64,000 nt of DNA from Comamonadaceae bacterium (GCA_021299875.1 JAJTEW010000004.1:1-64000), one strand, 5' to 3'. Positions 44,062-55,899 are shown, numbered from the stretch's first letter. Numbers and translations are program-made. The notes: generated by a model from the letters alone, not told the origin.

Positions 44062-46425
44062 TTGAAACGTGGCGGCATGGCCGTGGGTGTTTTGTGGATC
44101 CTGCAAGGTGCAGCGCAGGCGCAATCAGACCCTTTGTTGCTGCGCAGCAGTCCTTTGCTGGAAGAGCGCATTTCACCTCGCCAGGACAAAGAAGGTGCCG
44201 TTTTTGTCACGGGCCAGCGCTTGATCATCCAGCCAGACCTGAAGGCGGTCATCGAGGGACAGGCACACTTGCGCAAACCTGGCATGAGCCTGCGGGCTGA
44301 CCGATTGGAATATGAACAAAGCCAAGACACGGTAGCAGCTTCAGGTGGCATTCAAATCAACAGGCCGGGGAGTCAATTTCAAGGATCGGAATTGAAGCTG
44401 CAAGTCGACAGTTTTCAAGGCGCCTTGAACCAGGCCACGTTTGAAATTTTTGGCAATGGTGCGCACGGCACCGCATCGCAACTGGAATTCATCGATCCGT
44501 CCCGGGCCCTTGTGCACCAGGCCACCTACACCACGTGCCGCAGAACGCCTGGCCCAGATTGGTTGCCATCATGGTTGCTCAAAGCCACCCGCATAAGCAT
44601 TGACAATGAAGAGTCGACCATCAAAGCCGAAGGGGTCAAGGTCCGCTTTCAGAGCCTTCCAGAAGTCACCCTCCCTGCCGCCAGCTTTCCTTTGACAGCG
44701 GATCGACGTTCAGGCCTGTTACCGCCCATCATCGGCATCACGACGCGCAATGGCGCTGAAATTGTGCAGCCCTATTACTTTGACATCGCGCCCAACCGCG
44801 ATGCCACTGTGACCACACACGTCATGAGCAAACGCGGTATCGCGGTGGACACCGAGTTCCGTTACTTGGAAAAAGATTACAGGGGCCAAACCCGTTTGAA
44901 TTTGATGCCCTCGGACACCTTGAGCGATCAAGCCCGTTGGGGTTTTTCAACTCAACACAATGGCCGCATTGACACGGGCATTGACCGCATTGGATCCCTT
45001 GGCCTTGGCCTGAACTTGAACCGCGTGAGTGACGACAACTACTGGCAAGATTTTCGGCGCACGGGTTTGGTTCTGACTCAGCGTTTGTTGCCGTCCACCG
45101 GCGTATTGAGCTGGGGGCGCGGCGCCTTCAATATGACGGCTCAAGTGCAACGCTGGCAGACATTGCAGGACATCAATGCCCCGATTTTGCCGCCTTACGA
45201 CCGCACCCCCCAAATCGGGATGTCTTACGGTCAATGGCAAGCCAATGGTTTGGATTGGTCTGTTCGCGGTGATACGACCCGTTTCGAAGCGGACTTCAGC
45301 CGCAATCCTGGCAGGGTGGCACAAAATGGTGAACGCAGCTTTGTGCAGGCTCAAGTCAGCCGCCCCTGGATCCGCCCCTGGGGGTTTTTCACGCCCAAGC
45401 TCCAGTTGCACGCCACGCGTTACCAGCTGGACCATCCCATGGTCAATGGCATCAGTTCTGCTAATCGCGTCTTGCCCACTTACTCGCTGGACACGGGTCT
45501 GGTGTTCGAACGCGCGGCCCAGTGGTTTGGCAGGTCTGTGGCCCAGACTTTGGAGCCCCGTGCTTTTTATGCCAAAACACCATTCAAAGACCAAAGCATG
45601 CTGCCCGTCTATGACAGTGGCGTCACCGACTTCAACTTGTCCACCATTTACAGTGAAAACACTTTTGTGGGCAACGACCGATTGATGGACAACGATGCAT
45701 TGACATTGGGCGTCACCAGCCGATTCTTTGACCCCAACAATGGTGCCGAATTGTTGAACGTGGGCGTCGCCCAACGCATTCGCTTTACCGATCAACGCGT
45801 GTTGCTGAACAACCCACCCCTGAATACCCCTCCAGCTGCATCTGCAGGCTTGAGTGACCTGCTGGTGGGCGCTGGTGTCCGCTGGGACAACCGTTGGGCC
45901 TTGGACAACACTGTCCAAATCAACAACCAGACCAATGACATCAGTCGCAACACCCTTCAGCTGCGTTATTACCCCAGCCCTTATCGGGTTTTGAATGCCG
46001 CGTACCGCTTGAATCGCGGCATCAGTGAACAACTTGATCTGGGCTGGCAATGGCCTTTGAGCGATTTGATTGGACGCGCCAACTCTGCTGCAGATTCCGC
46101 TTGGACCCGCTCTCCAGGTCAGGGCTTAGGGCCTGATCGCTGGTTTACTGTGGGCCGCATGAACTTCAGCCTCAGCGAGAGCCGCATGGTGGAAAGCATC
46201 ATGGGCCTTGAATATGATGCGGGTTGTTGGATTGGACGCATTGTTTTTGAGCGCAATCAACGCACCATTGCGACATCCAACACCCGTTTGCTGTTCCAAT
46301 TGGAGTTGGTTGGATTGGCCCGCGTTGGCTCTAGCCCACTGGCCGTTCTGCGCAACAACATTCCCCGTTATCAAGATTTGCGTGACAGCCCTTCACAACC
46401 GAGCCGTTTTCAGAACTATGAATAA
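44062..46425 (+). CDS. lptD: LPS-assembly outer-membrane protein LptD
   Basis: LptD is the outer-membrane barrel that inserts lipopolysaccharide. About 787 aa: a signal-like segment ending GAAQA, an LptA-like jellyroll (VFVTGQRLIIQPDLKAVIEGQ, DTVAASGGIQI), then the barrel with FPLTADRRSGLLPPI, VQPYYFDIAPNRDATVT and KRGIAVDTEFRYLEKDYRG. Cysteines in YTTCRRTPG and YDAGCWIG are the expected disulfide partners. The start is uncertain: TTG 44062 gives a plausible signal peptide, ATG 44077 is near, and reading is open back to 43915. It overlaps surA by 8 bp. Confidence 0.92.
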   Translation: MKRGGMAVGVLWILQGAAQAQSDPLLLRSSPLLEERISPRQDKEGAVFVTGQRLIIQPDLKAVIEGQAHLRKPGMSLRADRLEYEQSQDTVAASGGIQINRPGSQFQGSELKLQVDSFQGALNQATFEIFGNGAHGTASQLEFIDPSRALVHQATYTTCRRTPGPDWLPSWLLKATRISIDNEESTIKAEGVKVRFQSLPEVTLPAASFPLTADRRSGLLPPIIGITTRNGAEIVQPYYFDIAPNRDATVTTHVMSKRGIAVDTEFRYLEKDYRGQTRLNLMPSDTLSDQARWGFSTQHNGRIDTGIDRIGSLGLGLNLNRVSDDNYWQDFRRTGLVLTQRLLPSTGVLSWGRGAFNMTAQVQRWQTLQDINAPILPPYDRTPQIGMSYGQWQANGLDWSVRGDTTRFEADFSRNPGRVAQNGERSFVQAQVSRPWIRPWGFFTPKLQLHATRYQLDHPMVNGISSANRVLPTYSLDTGLVFERAAQWFGRSVAQTLEPRAFYAKTPFKDQSMLPVYDSGVTDFNLSTIYSENTFVGNDRLMDNDALTLGVTSRFFDPNNGAELLNVGVAQRIRFTDQRVLLNNPPLNTPPAASAGLSDLLVGAGVRWDNRWALDNTVQINNQTNDISRNTLQLRYYPSPYRVLNAAYRLNRGISEQLDLGWQWPLSDLIGRANSAADSAWTRSPGQGLGPDRWFTVGRMNFSLSESRMVESIMGLEYDAGCWIGRIVFERNQRTIATSNTRLLFQLELVGLARVGSSPLAVLRNNIPRYQDLRDSPSQPSRFQNYE

Positions 46426-47761
46426 AACTTTTTTCTGTCGCCGTTTTTCTTGGCTGATGTATTTGTCCGTTCTAGCCGCTTTCATGTTGACCTCCTTTTC
46501 TGCGATGGCGCAACCCAATGCCCTGCCCGTGCGTTCTGCCGACTTTGTGGTGGCGGTGGTCAATTCGGAACCCATCACCAACCAAGAGGTTCAGGCACAA
46601 AGCATTCGCTTGCAGCGCGATGCCCGTGCGCAAAGCCAACTTCCGAATACTCTGGAAACCAAGAAGTTGGCCCTCGAGCAATTGATCAACGAGAAAATTC
46701 AAATCCAGCAAGCGGTGTCTTTGGGCATTGTGGTCGACGAAGCGGCCATCAACCAAGCCGAAGCGAGTGTGGCCAGCAACAACCAGTTGACGGTGGATAC
46801 GCTCCGGGCCCGACTTCAGCAAGACGGTATTTCTCTCATTTCTTTTCGAGAGCAACTGCGTCAACAACTTTTGCTCTCCCGCGTGCGTGAACGCGAGGTC
46901 GACAACCGGATTCGCATTTCCGATTTGGAGATCAACCAGTTTTTGAGCGAACAACTGTTGCGCCAGTCGACCAAACTGTCTGCGGACGTCAACTTGGCGA
47001 TGATTTTGATTGGTGTCCCCGAGAACAGTTCAGCCGATCAAATCAAAGTACTGGCTGACAGGGCGCAATCGGTCGCTTCTCGCGCGCGCAATGGCGAAGA
47101 CTTTGCCGAATTGGCGGCCACTTTTTCAACCTCGCCTGATCGGGGTGCCAATGGCGGTGCCATGGGTCTTCGCCCTTTGGACCGCTACCCTGAGTTGTTT
47201 GTTCAAGCCACCGCCTCCTTGCCTGCTGGAGGCGTGTCTGAAATTGTGCGTTCGGGTGCAGGCTTTCACATCTTGAAAGTTCTACAACGTCAATCACCGC
47301 CAGCCACCTTGTTGGTGACCCAAACCCGCGCACGGCATATTTTGCTTCGTCCCAGCGCTCAACTCTCACAAGCACAAGCTCTTGAACAACTGGGATCTGT
47401 TCGCCGAGACATCTTAGCTGGCAAGGTGGATTTTGCAGACGTCGCCAAACGCCTTTCTCAAGACGGCAGCGCCCCTCAAGGCGGTGATCTTGGCTGGGCT
47501 AATCCTGGCATGTTTGTGCCCGAGTTTGAACAAGTCATGAATCAATTGCAGCCCGGTCAATTGGCGGAACCTCTGGTATCGCGGTTTGGCGTGCATTTGA
47601 TGGAAGTCACCGATCGTCGCGATGCACCCATGACCGATGCTGAGCAACGCAACCTGGCAAGAAGTGTTTTAAGAGAGGGCAAACTGGAAGAGGCCTACGC
47701 CACATGGATTCAAGACATTCGCGGCAAAGCTTTCATTGAGATGCGGGAATCTCCGCAATGA
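46418..47761 (+). CDS. surA: Periplasmic chaperone/peptidyl-prolyl isomerase SurA
   Basis: SurA escorts outer-membrane proteins. The 447-aa protein has a signal peptide (to SFSAMAQ), the N-terminal chaperone domain ([18 protein letters not shown]), and two parvulin domains ([22 protein letters not shown] and [22 protein letters not shown], each with the H-x-L/F core nearby). ATG 46418 overlaps the lptD stop by 8 bp and its own stop overlaps rsmA by 4 bp, so lptD-surA-rsmA is one tightly coupled operon. Confidence 0.95.
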   Translation: MNKTFFCRRFSWLMYLSVLAAFMLTSFSAMAQPNALPVRSADFVVAVVNSEPITNQEVQAQSIRLQRDARAQSQLPNTLETKKLALEQLINEKIQIQQAVSLGIVVDEAAINQAEASVASNNQLTVDTLRARLQQDGISLISFREQLRQQLLLSRVREREVDNRIRISDLEINQFLSEQLLRQSTKLSADVNLAMILIGVPENSSADQIKVLADRAQSVASRARNGEDFAELAATFSTSPDRGANGGAMGLRPLDRYPELFVQATASLPAGGVSEIVRSGAGFHILKVLQRQSPPATLLVTQTRARHILLRPSAQLSQAQALEQLGSVRRDILAGKVDFADVAKRLSQDGSAPQGGDLGWANPGMFVPEFEQVMNQLQPGQLAEPLVSRFGVHLMEVTDRRDAPMTDAEQRNLARSVLREGKLEEAYATWIQDIRGKAFIEMRESPQ

Positions 47762-48594
47762 AGCACATCGCACGCAAGCGATTCGGTCAACATTTTTTAA
47801 CCGATACAGCCATCATCGATGGCATCGTTGAAGCGATCCATCCACTTCCGGGTCAATGGATGGTCGAGATCGGTCCGGGATTGGCGGCTCTAACACAACC
47901 TTTGGTTGAACGCCTGGGGCAACTCACGGTGATCGAGTTGGATCGTGACCTGGCTGTCCGTTTGCGTGAGCACCCGCATTTGACCGTCATCGAGTCGGAT
48001 GTTTTGAAAGTTGATTTCAAAGCTTTACACAGCGCCGCTGATGCTGTGTTGAAGTCAACAACAGTCGATTCACCTCATGAACAGACCACTTTAGCTGCCA
48101 GCAAATTGCGTGTGGTCGGGAACCTCCCTTACAACATCTCGACCCCTATCTTGTTTCATCTGCTTGACCATGTTGGCGTGATTGAAGACCAGCATTTCAT
48201 GCTTCAAAAAGAAGTCATTGATCGGATGGTCGCCCTGCCATGCACCCCTGATTACAGCCGCCTCTCGGTGATGCTCCAGTGGCGGTATGCCATGGAGAAT
48301 ATTTTGTTTGTTCCACCCAGCAGCTTTGATCCTCCACCCAGAGTTGACAGCGCGATTGTTCGCATGAGGCCCCTGGCCGCACCACCCGACTTGGACGTGA
48401 AGACTCTGTCAATCTTGGTGCAAGTGGCTTTCAGCCAGCGCCGCAAGATTTTGCGCAACACCTTGGGTCGTTGGTTGGATGATCAGGCGTTCAGCGGCCA
48501 TTTTGATGTTCAACGGCGCGCAGAAGAGGTGCCAGTCGCCGAATACGTTCAGCTTGTCCAATCGCTCGGGATGGATCACAACAGATCGGCTTGA
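47758..48594 (+). CDS. rsmA: 16S rRNA A1518/A1519 dimethyltransferase
   Basis: RsmA (KsgA) dimethylates two adenosines near the 3' end of 16S rRNA. The 278-aa protein has [15 protein letters not shown], the SAM motif [24 protein letters not shown], the catalytic [18 protein letters not shown] and [12 protein letters not shown] short loop insertion near residues 95-115 separates SDVLKVDF from the NLPY motif. It ends 14 bp before a terminator. Confidence 0.96.
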   Translation: MKHIARKRFGQHFLTDTAIIDGIVEAIHPLPGQWMVEIGPGLAALTQPLVERLGQLTVIELDRDLAVRLREHPHLTVIESDVLKVDFKALHSAADAVLKSTTVDSPHEQTTLAASKLRVVGNLPYNISTPILFHLLDHVGVIEDQHFMLQKEVIDRMVALPCTPDYSRLSVMLQWRYAMENILFVPPSSFDPPPRVDSAIVRMRPLAAPPDLDVKTLSILVQVAFSQRRKILRNTLGRWLDDQAFSGHFDVQRRAEEVPVAEYVQLVQSLGMDHNRSA

Positions 48595-48608
48595 GTCAAG
48601 AGACAAGC

Positions 48609-48640
48609 GCAAAAAAGCCCTCAAATGAGGGCTTTTTTGC
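48609..48640. terminator. Bidirectional intrinsic terminator
   Basis: Stem GCAAAAAAGCCCTC / GAGGGCTTTTTTGC around an AAAT loop. The A- and T-runs allow it to end both the lptD-surA-rsmA message and the opposing rpl-tRNA-fMet message. Confidence 0.92.
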
Positions 48641-48662
48641 ATTCAAAACCAGTTTGAACATT

Positions 48663-48739
<77 letters not shown>

Positions 48740-48757
48740 GTATGCTTTCATTGTACC

Positions 48758-49144
48758 TTACTCAGCTGCCGAATCGGCAGAAGTTTCGGGGCGATCGACC
48801 AATTCAACCAATGCCATGGGCGCATTGTCACCCACGCGGTAACCCATTTTCAGAATGCGTGTGTAACCGCCTGGACGCTTGGCAAAACGAGGGCCCAAAT
48901 CGGCGAACAATTTGACGACGCTGTCGCGATCGCGCAGACGGTTGAAGGCCAAACGCTTGTTGGACAAGCTGTCTTCTTTGGCCAAGGTGATCATGGGTTC
49001 GATCACTCGGCGAAGCTCTTTGGCTTTTGGCAAAGTTGTTTTGATGACTTCATGCTCAATGAGTGAATTCATCATGTTTCGCAACATGGCGAGGCGGTGC
49101 TCGCTGGTGCGGTTCAATTTACGGAGGCCGTGTCCGTGGCGCAT
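48758..49144 (-). CDS. rplQ: 50S ribosomal protein L17
   Basis: A 128-aa L17, with [20 protein letters not shown] and [15 protein letters not shown]; the last protein gene of the alpha operon, after rpoA with an 81-bp gap. Confidence 0.97.
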   Translation of the reverse strand: MRHGHGLRKLNRTSEHRLAMLRNMMNSLIEHEVIKTTLPKAKELRRVIEPMITLAKEDSLSNKRLAFNRLRDRDSVVKLFADLGPRFAKRPGGYTRILKMGYRVGDNAPMALVELVDRPETSADSAAE

Positions 49145-49225
49145 GGTGCTTACCTTTCTTTATTAAACAAGCAGCCGTGTCAGGTACTGCCCGTGCACAC
49201 CCCGGATGGCTCCGGGAACTTTCAA

Positions 49226-50218
49226 TTACCGCTTTTCCAAACCGGCTGGAGGCCAGGATTCAAGTTTCATACCCAATGTCAAACCGCGGGAAGCCAAGAC
49301 TTCCTTGATTTCATTGAGGGACTTACGGCCCAAATTAGGTGTTTTGAGCAATTCGTTCTCGGTACGCTGGATCAAGTCGCCGATGTAGTAAATGTTTTCT
49401 GCTTTCAGGCAGTTGGCAGAGCGAACGGTGAGTTCGAGTTCGTCCACAGGCCGCAACAGGATCGGATCGAAACTGCCCGCACCACCACGCACAGCAGGTG
49501 CATCAAAGGCCGACAGCTCGCTGCCTTCCAGTTGTGCAAACACGGCCAGCTGTTCCACCAAGATCTTTGACGAGGCACGCACAGCGTCTTCGGCTGTGAT
49601 GGCGCCGTTGGTCTCGATTTCGATGACCAACTTGTCCAGATCGGTGCGTTGCTCCACGCGTGCGCTTTCGACGGTGTAGCTGACGCGCTTCACAGGCGAA
49701 AAGGATGCGTCCAGAACAATCCGACCCAATGCTTTGGTGGGCTCGTCGGCATAGCGACGCATGCTGCCTGGCACATAACCGCGGCCCTTTTCGACCTTGA
49801 TTTGCATGTCCAGTTTGCCACCTTGTGACAAGTTGGCAATGATGTGATCAGGGTTGACGATTTCAACATCGTGCGGCGTTTGGATGTCCGCTGCGGTCAC
49901 TGGTCCCTCGCCATCCTTGCGAAGGCTCAAAGTGACTTCATCGCGGTTGTGCAGTTTGAAGACCACGCCTTTGAGGTTCAACAGAATGTTCACCACATCT
50001 TGCTGGACGCCGTCGATGGAAGAGTACTCATGGACAACACCTGCGATGGTCACCTCAGTGGCGGAGTAACCCACCATGGAGGACAGCAAAACACGGCGAA
50101 GTGCATTGCCAAGCGTGTGACCGTAGCCGCGTTCAAATGGCTCAAGCGTGACTTTGGCACGGTTGGCAGCCAACTGCTCAACTTGGATCGCTTTGGGTTT
50201 CAACAAATTTGTTTGCAT
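49226..50218 (-). CDS. rpoA: RNA polymerase alpha subunit
   Basis: A 330-aa alpha subunit that nucleates polymerase assembly and contacts activators. The N-terminal dimerisation domain has [23 protein letters not shown], the flexible linker lies near residues 230-250, and the C-terminal domain has [20 protein letters not shown] and [11 protein letters not shown], which binds UP elements and activators. It sits between rpsD and rplQ as expected for the alpha operon. Confidence 0.98.
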   Translation of the reverse strand: MQTNLLKPKAIQVEQLAANRAKVTLEPFERGYGHTLGNALRRVLLSSMVGYSATEVTIAGVVHEYSSIDGVQQDVVNILLNLKGVVFKLHNRDEVTLSLRKDGEGPVTAADIQTPHDVEIVNPDHIIANLSQGGKLDMQIKVEKGRGYVPGSMRRYADEPTKALGRIVLDASFSPVKRVSYTVESARVEQRTDLDKLVIEIETNGAITAEDAVRASSKILVEQLAVFAQLEGSELSAFDAPAVRGGAGSFDPILLRPVDELELTVRSANCLKAENIYYIGDLIQRTENELLKTPNLGRKSLNEIKEVLASRGLTLGMKLESWPPAGLEKR

Positions 50219-50318
50219 TCAGATTTCCTTCTCAATACCCCCGGTTCGTTACACCGGTAAGGCTGATGAAGCACCCAGTCACAAAGATTTGTGTACTGGG
50301 AACGATCAAAACAGCGAA

Positions 50319-50942
50319 TTAACGTGAATACAGTTCGACGATCAACGATTCGTTGATGTCAGCACCAAATTCGTCGCGGTCTGGCACCTTCTTGAAAGTA
50401 CCTTCGGCTTTGTCCGCATTGACTTCAACCCATGCAGGCATGCCGACTTGAGCGGCCAATTGCAGGGCTTCGACCACGCGGTTTTGTTTTTTGGATTTTT
50501 CGCGAACCGCCACAACATCACCGGCTTTGACCAGGTAAGAAGGGATGTTCACAGATTGACCATTCACGGTGATGGCTTTGTGAGAAACCATTTGACGGGC
50601 TTCTGCACGGGTAGAACCAAAGCCCATGCGGTACACCACGTTGTCCAAACGGCATTCGAGCAAAGCCAACAGGTTGGAGCCTGTATTGCCCTTGCGGCGG
50701 TCAGCCTCAGCAAAGTAGCGGCGGAATTGCTTTTCCAAAACGCCATACATGCGTTTGACTTTTTGCTTTTCACGCAACTGCAGACCGTAGTCAGAAGTGC
50801 GCTGACCCGAAGTGCGGCCGTGCTGACCCGGCTTGGTGTCAAATTTGGACTTGTCAGCGATCGAGCGGCGTGCGCTCTTCAAGAACAAGTCAGTGCCTTC
50901 ACGGCGAGAAAGTTTGGCCTTGGGGCCTAGGTAACGTGCCAC
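50319..50942 (-). CDS. rpsD: 30S ribosomal protein S4
   Basis: A 207-aa S4, a primary 16S rRNA binder and in many bacteria the translational repressor of the alpha operon. Shown by [36 protein letters not shown] and the S4 domain [20 protein letters not shown] followed by [10 protein letters not shown]. It lies between rpsK and rpoA. Confidence 0.98.
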   Translation of the reverse strand: MARYLGPKAKLSRREGTDLFLKSARRSIADKSKFDTKPGQHGRTSGQRTSDYGLQLREKQKVKRMYGVLEKQFRRYFAEADRRKGNTGSNLLALLECRLDNVVYRMGFGSTRAEARQMVSHKAITVNGQSVNIPSYLVKAGDVVAVREKSKKQNRVVEALQLAAQVGMPAWVEVNADKAEGTFKKVPDRDEFGADINESLIVELYSR

Positions 50943-51027
50943 TTGATTTTCCTTTGTGCAGCTGCCGCATTAAAAATGCGGGAGCCAGGCGATGCAAGCA
51001 AGGCCTGGCGGTGGGCTTGGTTTGAGA

Positions 51028-51432
51028 TTAGATGCGGCGACGCTTTTGAGGGCGGCAACCGTTGTGCGGGACTGGCGTCACATCGGCAATCGATGTGATG
51101 CGAATGCCCAACGCACCCAAAGCACGAACCGAAGACTCGCGACCTGGGCCGGGGCCCTTGATCTCGACATCCAGGTTTTTAATGCCTTGTTCTTGCGCAG
51201 CACGACCGGCCACTTCGGAAGCGACTTGGGCGGCAAAAGGTGTCGACTTGCGTGAACCTTTGAAACCTTGGCCACCCGAAGAAGCCCAAGACAATGCATT
51301 GCCTTGGCGATCGGTGATCGTGATGATGGTGTTGTTGAACGACGCGTGCACGTGGGCAATGCCGTCCGCAATGTTCTTGCGGACTTTTTTGCGGACTCGT
51401 TGAGCTGCGCTGTTGGATTGTGCTTTTGCCAT
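51028..51432 (-). CDS. rpsK: 30S ribosomal protein S11
   Basis: A 134-aa S11 of the platform, with [42 protein letters not shown], the [13 protein letters not shown] turn and the C-terminal [17 protein letters not shown]. It follows rpsM by 19 bp. Confidence 0.98.
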   Translation of the reverse strand: MAKAQSNSAAQRVRKKVRKNIADGIAHVHASFNNTIITITDRQGNALSWASSGGQGFKGSRKSTPFAAQVASEVAGRAAQEQGIKNLDVEIKGPGPGRESSVRALGALGIRITSIADVTPVPHNGCRPQKRRRI

Positions 51433-51451
51433 GTTGGTCTCTCAGTCCTGC

Positions 51452-51817
51452 TTATTTCTTCAGAGCCGCAGCACCTTTGCGCGGTCCCTTGCGAGTGCGT
51501 GCATTGGTACGTGTGCGCTGACCGCGCATGGGCAAACCACGACGGTGACGGAAACCACGGTAGCAACCAATGTCCATCAAACGCTTGATGTTCATGGTGG
51601 TTTCGCGTCGCAAGTCACCTTCAATAGTGAACACAGCGATATGGTCGCGAATTTTTTCCAGGTCTGCGTCGGTCAGGTCCTTGATCTTCTTCGAATAAGC
51701 GATGCCAGTGGCTTCGCAAATTTGTCGAGCGCGGGTGCGACCAATACCGAAAATGGCAGTCAAGCCAATTTCAGCATGTTTGTGCGGCGGAATGTTGATG
51801 CCAGCGATACGTGCCAT
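51452..51817 (-). CDS. rpsM: 30S ribosomal protein S13
   Basis: A 121-aa S13 of the subunit head contacting tRNA and L5. Shown by [53 protein letters not shown] and [11 protein letters not shown]. First of the rpsM-rpsK-rpsD-rpoA-rplQ alpha group, 24 bp after rpmJ. Confidence 0.98.
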   Translation of the reverse strand: MARIAGINIPPHKHAEIGLTAIFGIGRTRARQICEATGIAYSKKIKDLTDADLEKIRDHIAVFTIEGDLRRETTMNIKRLMDIGCYRGFRHRRGLPMRGQRTRTNARTRKGPRKGAAALKK

Positions 51818-51841
51818 TTTCGTCCTCTAAAACTAATTCAA

Positions 51842-51955
51842 TCAGCCTTGACGCTGCTTGTGACGTGGATCGGTACAGATCACACGAACAACGCCTTTAC
51901 GGCGGATGACTTTGCAGTTACGGCAAATTTTTTTTACCGAAGCAGAAACTCTCAT
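51842..51955 (-). CDS. rpmJ: 50S ribosomal protein L36
   Basis: A 37-aa L36 (starts [19 protein letters not shown], ends HKQRQG). The zinc ligands Cys11, Cys14, Cys27 and His32 are kept (CRNC and CTDPRH), so it is the zinc-binding form. It lies between secY and rpsM; there is no room for infA between it and secY. Confidence 0.97.
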   Translation of the reverse strand: MRVSASVKKICRNCKVIRRKGVVRVICTDPRHKQRQG

Positions 51956-52059
51956 GGTTCTCTCCAAAAAACTGATCAAAACTCAGGCTTCGCAGCCAAA
52001 GAAAAAATTCTGACCTTGACCATTGAAATCAAGGAACTCAAACACATCGAAACAGGCCA

Positions 52060-53379
52060 TCAGGACTTGAAACTCGCCTTTTTAAGGAGCGAATCGTACT
52101 GCTGGGACATCATGTAGTTTTGAACCTGAGCCATGAAATCCATGGTGACCACCACAATGATCAGCAAAGAAGTGCCGCCAAAGTAAAACGGAACATTGTA
52201 TTTCAGAATCAAGAATTCAGGCAGCAAACACACAAACGTGATGTAAGCGGCGCCTACAGCCGTCAAGCGCAACAAGATTTTGTCGATGAACTTGGCGGTT
52301 TGGTCACCAGGGCGGATGCCTGGAATAAAAGCACCGCTTTTCTTCAAGTTGTCTGCTGTTTCGCGGCTATTGAACACCAAAGCCGTGTAAAAGAAGCAAA
52401 AGAAAATGATGGCTGCGGCATAAAACATGACATAAACCGGTTGGCCCGGCGCCAAAGCATTGGCCACATCTTTGAAGAATCGAACCACTGAACTCTCAGA
52501 CGATCCCGAGCTGAACCAACCGATCAGTGTTGCAGGCAACAAGATGATGGAAGAAGCAAAAATAGGAGGAATCACACCCGCCATGTTCAGCTTGAGCGGC
52601 AAGTGCGAAGACTGACCACCATAAACTTTGTTGCCCACTTGACGGCGAGCGTAATTGACCAAAATTTTGCGCTGACCTCTTTCGACGAACACCACAAAAT
52701 AAGTCACCAGACCCACCACCACAATGATCAGCATAGAGATCAGAGGGTTCATAGCGCCAGTACGGACCAATTCAAACAAACCACCCAATGCACTTGGAAG
52801 ACCTGCTGCAATGCCTGCAAAAATCAAAATAGATATACCGTTGCCCAATCCGCGCTCGGTGATTTGCTCGCCCAGCCACATGAGGAACATGGCGCCAGCC
52901 GTCAGGCTGACAACAGCCGTCATCCGGAAACCCATGCCAGGATTGATCACCAAACCTGCGGAGGCCTCCAGGGCGACGGCAATGCCAAAAGATTGAAAAA
53001 TGGCCAGACCCAAAGCACCGAAACGTGTGTATTGGGTGATTTTTCTTCGACCAGCTTCGCCCTCTTTCTTCATCTGCTCAAAAGTAGGGACCACGTAAGT
53101 CATCAGTTGCATCACGATCGATGCAGAGATGTAAGGCATGATGCCCAGGGCGAAAACAGTGAAACGCGACAGCGCACCACCCGAGAACATGTTGAACAAG
53201 TTCAAAATGCCGCCCTGCTGACCGTTGAACAACTGCTTGAGTTGGTCAGGATCAATGCCTGGCACAGGAATGTGCGCACCCATCCGGTAAACAACCAGCG
53301 CCAAAAGCAAGAAAACAAGCCGACGACGCAGGTCGCCGAACTTTCCCGCTTTGGATGTTTGATTAGCGATGGTGGCCAC
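52060..53379 (-). CDS. secY: Preprotein translocase subunit SecY
   Basis: A 439-aa SecY, the ten-helix channel of the Sec translocon. Shown by [45 protein letters not shown] in outline, GNGISILIF, the cytoplasmic [27 protein letters not shown] loop and [16 protein letters not shown]. It is downstream of rplO in the spc operon. Confidence 0.98.
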   Translation of the reverse strand: MATIANQTSKAGKFGDLRRRLVFLLLALVVYRMGAHIPVPGIDPDQLKQLFNGQQGGILNLFNMFSGGALSRFTVFALGIMPYISASIVMQLMTYVVPTFEQMKKEGEAGRRKITQYTRFGALGLAIFQSFGIAVALEASAGLVINPGMGFRMTAVVSLTAGAMFLMWLGEQITERGLGNGISILIFAGIAAGLPSALGGLFELVRTGAMNPLISMLIIVVVGLVTYFVVFVERGQRKILVNYARRQVGNKVYGGQSSHLPLKLNMAGVIPPIFASSIILLPATLIGWFSSGSSESSVVRFFKDVANALAPGQPVYVMFYAAAIIFFCFFYTALVFNSRETADNLKKSGAFIPGIRPGDQTAKFIDKILLRLTAVGAAYITFVCLLPEFLILKYNVPFYFGGTSLLIIVVVTMDFMAQVQNYMMSQQYDSLLKKASFKS

Positions 53380-53401
53380 TGAGAATCTCGGTTAACAAGT
53401 T

Positions 53402-53836
53402 TCAGTCGACCGAACCACCGGCTGCCTCAATGGCGGCCTTGGCACCTGCTGTTGCACCAATGCCTGTCAACTTGACAGCTTTGGACAACTCACCTGTATT
53501 GATGACTTTGACCACTTTGGCCATCTGACCCACCAGACCGGCTTGTTTCAATGTCAACACATCAACTTCTGCCAAATCCAGACGAGCCAGCGAAGTCAAT
53601 GTGATTTCAGCGTTGTACTTCAAAGTCTGTGACTTGAAACCACGCTTGGGCAAACGACGCTGCAAAGGCATTTGACCGCCTTCAAAACCCACCTTGTGGT
53701 AGCCGCCCGAACGTGATTTTTGACCTTTGTGACCACGACCTGCCGTTTTGCCCAGACCGGAGCCGATACCACGTCCCACACGACGGGGTGCGTGCTTAGA
53801 GCCTTCTGCAGGCTTGATGCTGTTGAGTTCCATCAT
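53402..53836 (-). CDS. rplO: 50S ribosomal protein L15
   Basis: A 144-aa L15 with the glycine-rich N-terminus [26 protein letters not shown] in outline, [19 protein letters not shown], and a C-terminal [20 protein letters not shown]. It overlaps nothing; rpmD ends 7 bp upstream. Confidence 0.98.
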   Translation of the reverse strand: MMELNSIKPAEGSKHAPRRVGRGIGSGLGKTAGRGHKGQKSRSGGYHKVGFEGGQMPLQRRLPKRGFKSQTLKYNAEITLTSLARLDLAEVDVLTLKQAGLVGQMAKVVKVINTGELSKAVKLTGIGATAGAKAAIEAAGGSVD

Positions 53837-53843
53837 GGGCCTC

Positions 53844-54026
53844 TTAGAGTACTTTGACCAGATAGCTGATTTTGTTGATCATGCCGCGCACTGCTGGCGT
53901 GTCTTGCAACTCGCTCACAGAATTCAGCTTGCGCAATCCCAAACCACGCACTGTGGCGCGGTGGGACTCTTTGGTGCCAATTGGGCTGCGAACCAGTTGG
54001 ACTTTCACGGTAGATGCTGTCGTCAT
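53844..54026 (-). CDS. rpmD: 50S ribosomal protein L30
   Basis: A 60-aa L30 with [30 protein letters not shown] and [18 protein letters not shown]. It sits between rpsE and rplO in the normal spc order. Confidence 0.97.
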   Translation of the reverse strand: MTTASTVKVQLVRSPIGTKESHRATVRGLGLRKLNSVSELQDTPAVRGMINKISYLVKVL

Positions 54027-54040
54027 GTGCGTTCTCCAGT

Positions 54041-54559
54041 TCAGCCGAACAGCTCTTCAACCGACTTGCCACGCTTGGCTGCCACGTTGGAGGCCGTGGT
54101 GCAGTTGGACAAAGCGTCCAAAGTGGCACGAACCATGTTGTAAGGGTTGGACGAACCGTGGCTCTTGGCCACGATGTCGGTGATGCCCACGACTTCGAAC
54201 ACAGCGCGCATGGGACCACCAGCGATGATGCCGGTACCCTTAGGGGCTGGCGCCATCATGACGCGAGCTGCGCCATGATGACCGTTCACTGCATGGTGAA
54301 TCGTGCCGTTCTTGAGGTGAACTTTGGCCAGGTTGCGACGAGCTTCTTCCATCGCTTTTTGCACAGCCGCTGGCACTTCTTTTGATTTGCCCTTGCCCAT
54401 GCCCACTTTGCCATCGCCGTCACCGACCACGGTCAATGCTGCGAAACCGAGGATGCGGCCACCCTTGACCACTTTGGTCACGCGGTTGACCGCGATCATC
54501 TTTTCGCGAAGACCGTCTTCAGGTCCTTCGCTTTGCGGTTTTGCTGTAAATTTTGCCAT
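54041..54559 (-). CDS. rpsE: 30S ribosomal protein S5
   Basis: A 172-aa S5, important for decoding accuracy. Shown by [59 protein letters not shown] and [14 protein letters not shown]. It follows rplR by 17 bp. Confidence 0.98.
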   Translation of the reverse strand: MAKFTAKPQSEGPEDGLREKMIAVNRVTKVVKGGRILGFAALTVVGDGDGKVGMGKGKSKEVPAAVQKAMEEARRNLAKVHLKNGTIHHAVNGHHGAARVMMAPAPKGTGIIAGGPMRAVFEVVGITDIVAKSHGSSNPYNMVRATLDALSNCTTASNVAAKRGKSVEELFG

Positions 54560-54576
54560 TTGTATCTCCGATCCGT

Positions 54577-54942
54577 TTAGAACTGCAGACCTGCTTCACG
54601 GGCTGCTTCGGCCAAAGCCTTGACACGACCGTGGTAAGCGAAACCTGCGCGGTCGAAGGCGACCTTCTCAACGCCAGCCGCTTTTGCTTTTTCAGCAATG
54701 CGCTTGCCGATCACTACAGCTGCGGCAGCGTTGCCGCCTTTGCCAGCAGCACCCAATGCGGTGCGAACTTCGGCCTCTGCGGTCGATGCGGCTGCCAACA
54801 CTTTGGTGCCGCAACCTGAAATAACGCTGGCGTAAATGTGCAGGTTGGTGCGGTTCACGGTCAAACGGGCCACGCCTTGCTGGGCAATGCGGATGCGTGT
54901 TTGACGTGCACGACGGAGACGCTGCTCTTTCTTGGTCATCAT
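54577..54942 (-). CDS. rplR: 50S ribosomal protein L18
   Basis: A 121-aa L18, a 5S rRNA-binding protein. Shown by [32 protein letters not shown] and [21 protein letters not shown] at the C-terminus. It is downstream of rplF by 11 bp. Confidence 0.97.
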   Translation of the reverse strand: MMTKKEQRLRRARQTRIRIAQQGVARLTVNRTNLHIYASVISGCGTKVLAAASTAEAEVRTALGAAGKGGNAAAAVVIGKRIAEKAKAAGVEKVAFDRAGFAYHGRVKALAEAAREAGLQF

Positions 54943-54953
54943 GATGCAGCTCC

Positions 54954-55487
54954 TTATTTCTTCTTGGTCTCTTTGATCGTGATCTTCTCATCCGAATAAC
55001 GGATGCCCTTGCCTTTGTAAGGCTCAGGAGGACGAACAGCACGGATCTCAGCAGCGATTTGACCAACACGTTGACGGTCAGCCCCCTTGATCACGATTTC
55101 GGTCGCGCTGGGGGTGGCCACCGTGATGCCTGCAGGCATGTCGATGTTGACGGGGTGTGAATAACCCACAGCGAGGTTCAATTTGGCGCCAGTGGCAGCC
55201 GCTTTGTAACCCACGCCGACCAAGTTCAGCTTTTTCTCAAAGCCTTTGGTCACACCGGTCACCATGTTGTTCACCAGCTGTCGCAAGGTGCCACTCATGG
55301 CGTTGGCTTCACGTGAATCGTTGACCGGTGCAAAGCTGAGTTTGCCGCCTTCGTTGCTCACGGTCACCAGCATGTTGGAGGCGATGGCCAGTTGACCACC
55401 AGCGCCCTTCACACTGATTTGGCTTGGGTTCACGGACACATCCACACCTGCGGGGATGGTCACGGGCATTTTTCCTACTCGGGACAT
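54954..55487 (-). CDS. rplF: 50S ribosomal protein L6
   Basis: A 177-aa L6 with two related domains: [52 protein letters not shown], and the C-terminal [28 protein letters not shown] in outline. It follows rpsH by 16 bp. Confidence 0.98.
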   Translation of the reverse strand: MSRVGKMPVTIPAGVDVSVNPSQISVKGAGGQLAIASNMLVTVSNEGGKLSFAPVNDSREANAMSGTLRQLVNNMVTGVTKGFEKKLNLVGVGYKAAATGAKLNLAVGYSHPVNIDMPAGITVATPSATEIVIKGADRQRVGQIAAEIRAVRPPEPYKGKGIRYSDEKITIKETKKK

Positions 55488-55503
55488 TCAGTCTCTCCTG
55501 CCT

Positions 55504-55899
55504 TTAAGCGACGTAGCAAAGCACTTCGCCACCGACACCGGCTGCGCGCGCTTTGCGGTCGGTCATCACACCTTGAGGCGTGGTGACAATGGCGACGCCC
55601 AAGCCGTTTTGGACTTGTGGGATGGCATCACGGCCTTTGTACACGCGCAGGCCAGGGCGGCTCACGCGCTCGATACGCTCAATCACAGGGCGACCGGCGT
55701 AGTACTTCAGGGCAATTTCGAGAACGGACTTACCGTCTTCGGTTTTGACTTGGAAGCCGTCAATGTAGCCTTCATCTTTCAGCACTTGGGCAATGGCCAC
55801 CTTCACTTTGGAAGACGGAACCATCACAGCAGCCTTGGCCACCATTTGTGCATTACGGATGCGGGTCAACAGATCGGCAATAGGATCACTCATGCTCAT
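55504..55899 (-). CDS. rpsH: 30S ribosomal protein S8
   Basis: A 131-aa S8 that binds 16S rRNA and in enterics represses the spc operon at rplE. Shown by [30 protein letters not shown] and the C-terminal [20 protein letters not shown]. Confidence 0.98.
   Translation of the reverse strand: MSMSDPIADLLTRIRNAQMVAKAAVMVPSSKVKVAIAQVLKDEGYIDGFQVKTEDGKSVLEIALKYYAGRPVIERIERVSRPGLRVYKGRDAIPQVQNGLGVAIVTTPQGVMTDRKARAAGVGGEVLCYVA

Noticed and set aside
51956..52059. infA between secY and rpmJ
   Set aside because: The gap is 104 bp, less than half of what IF-1 needs, and has no coding pattern.
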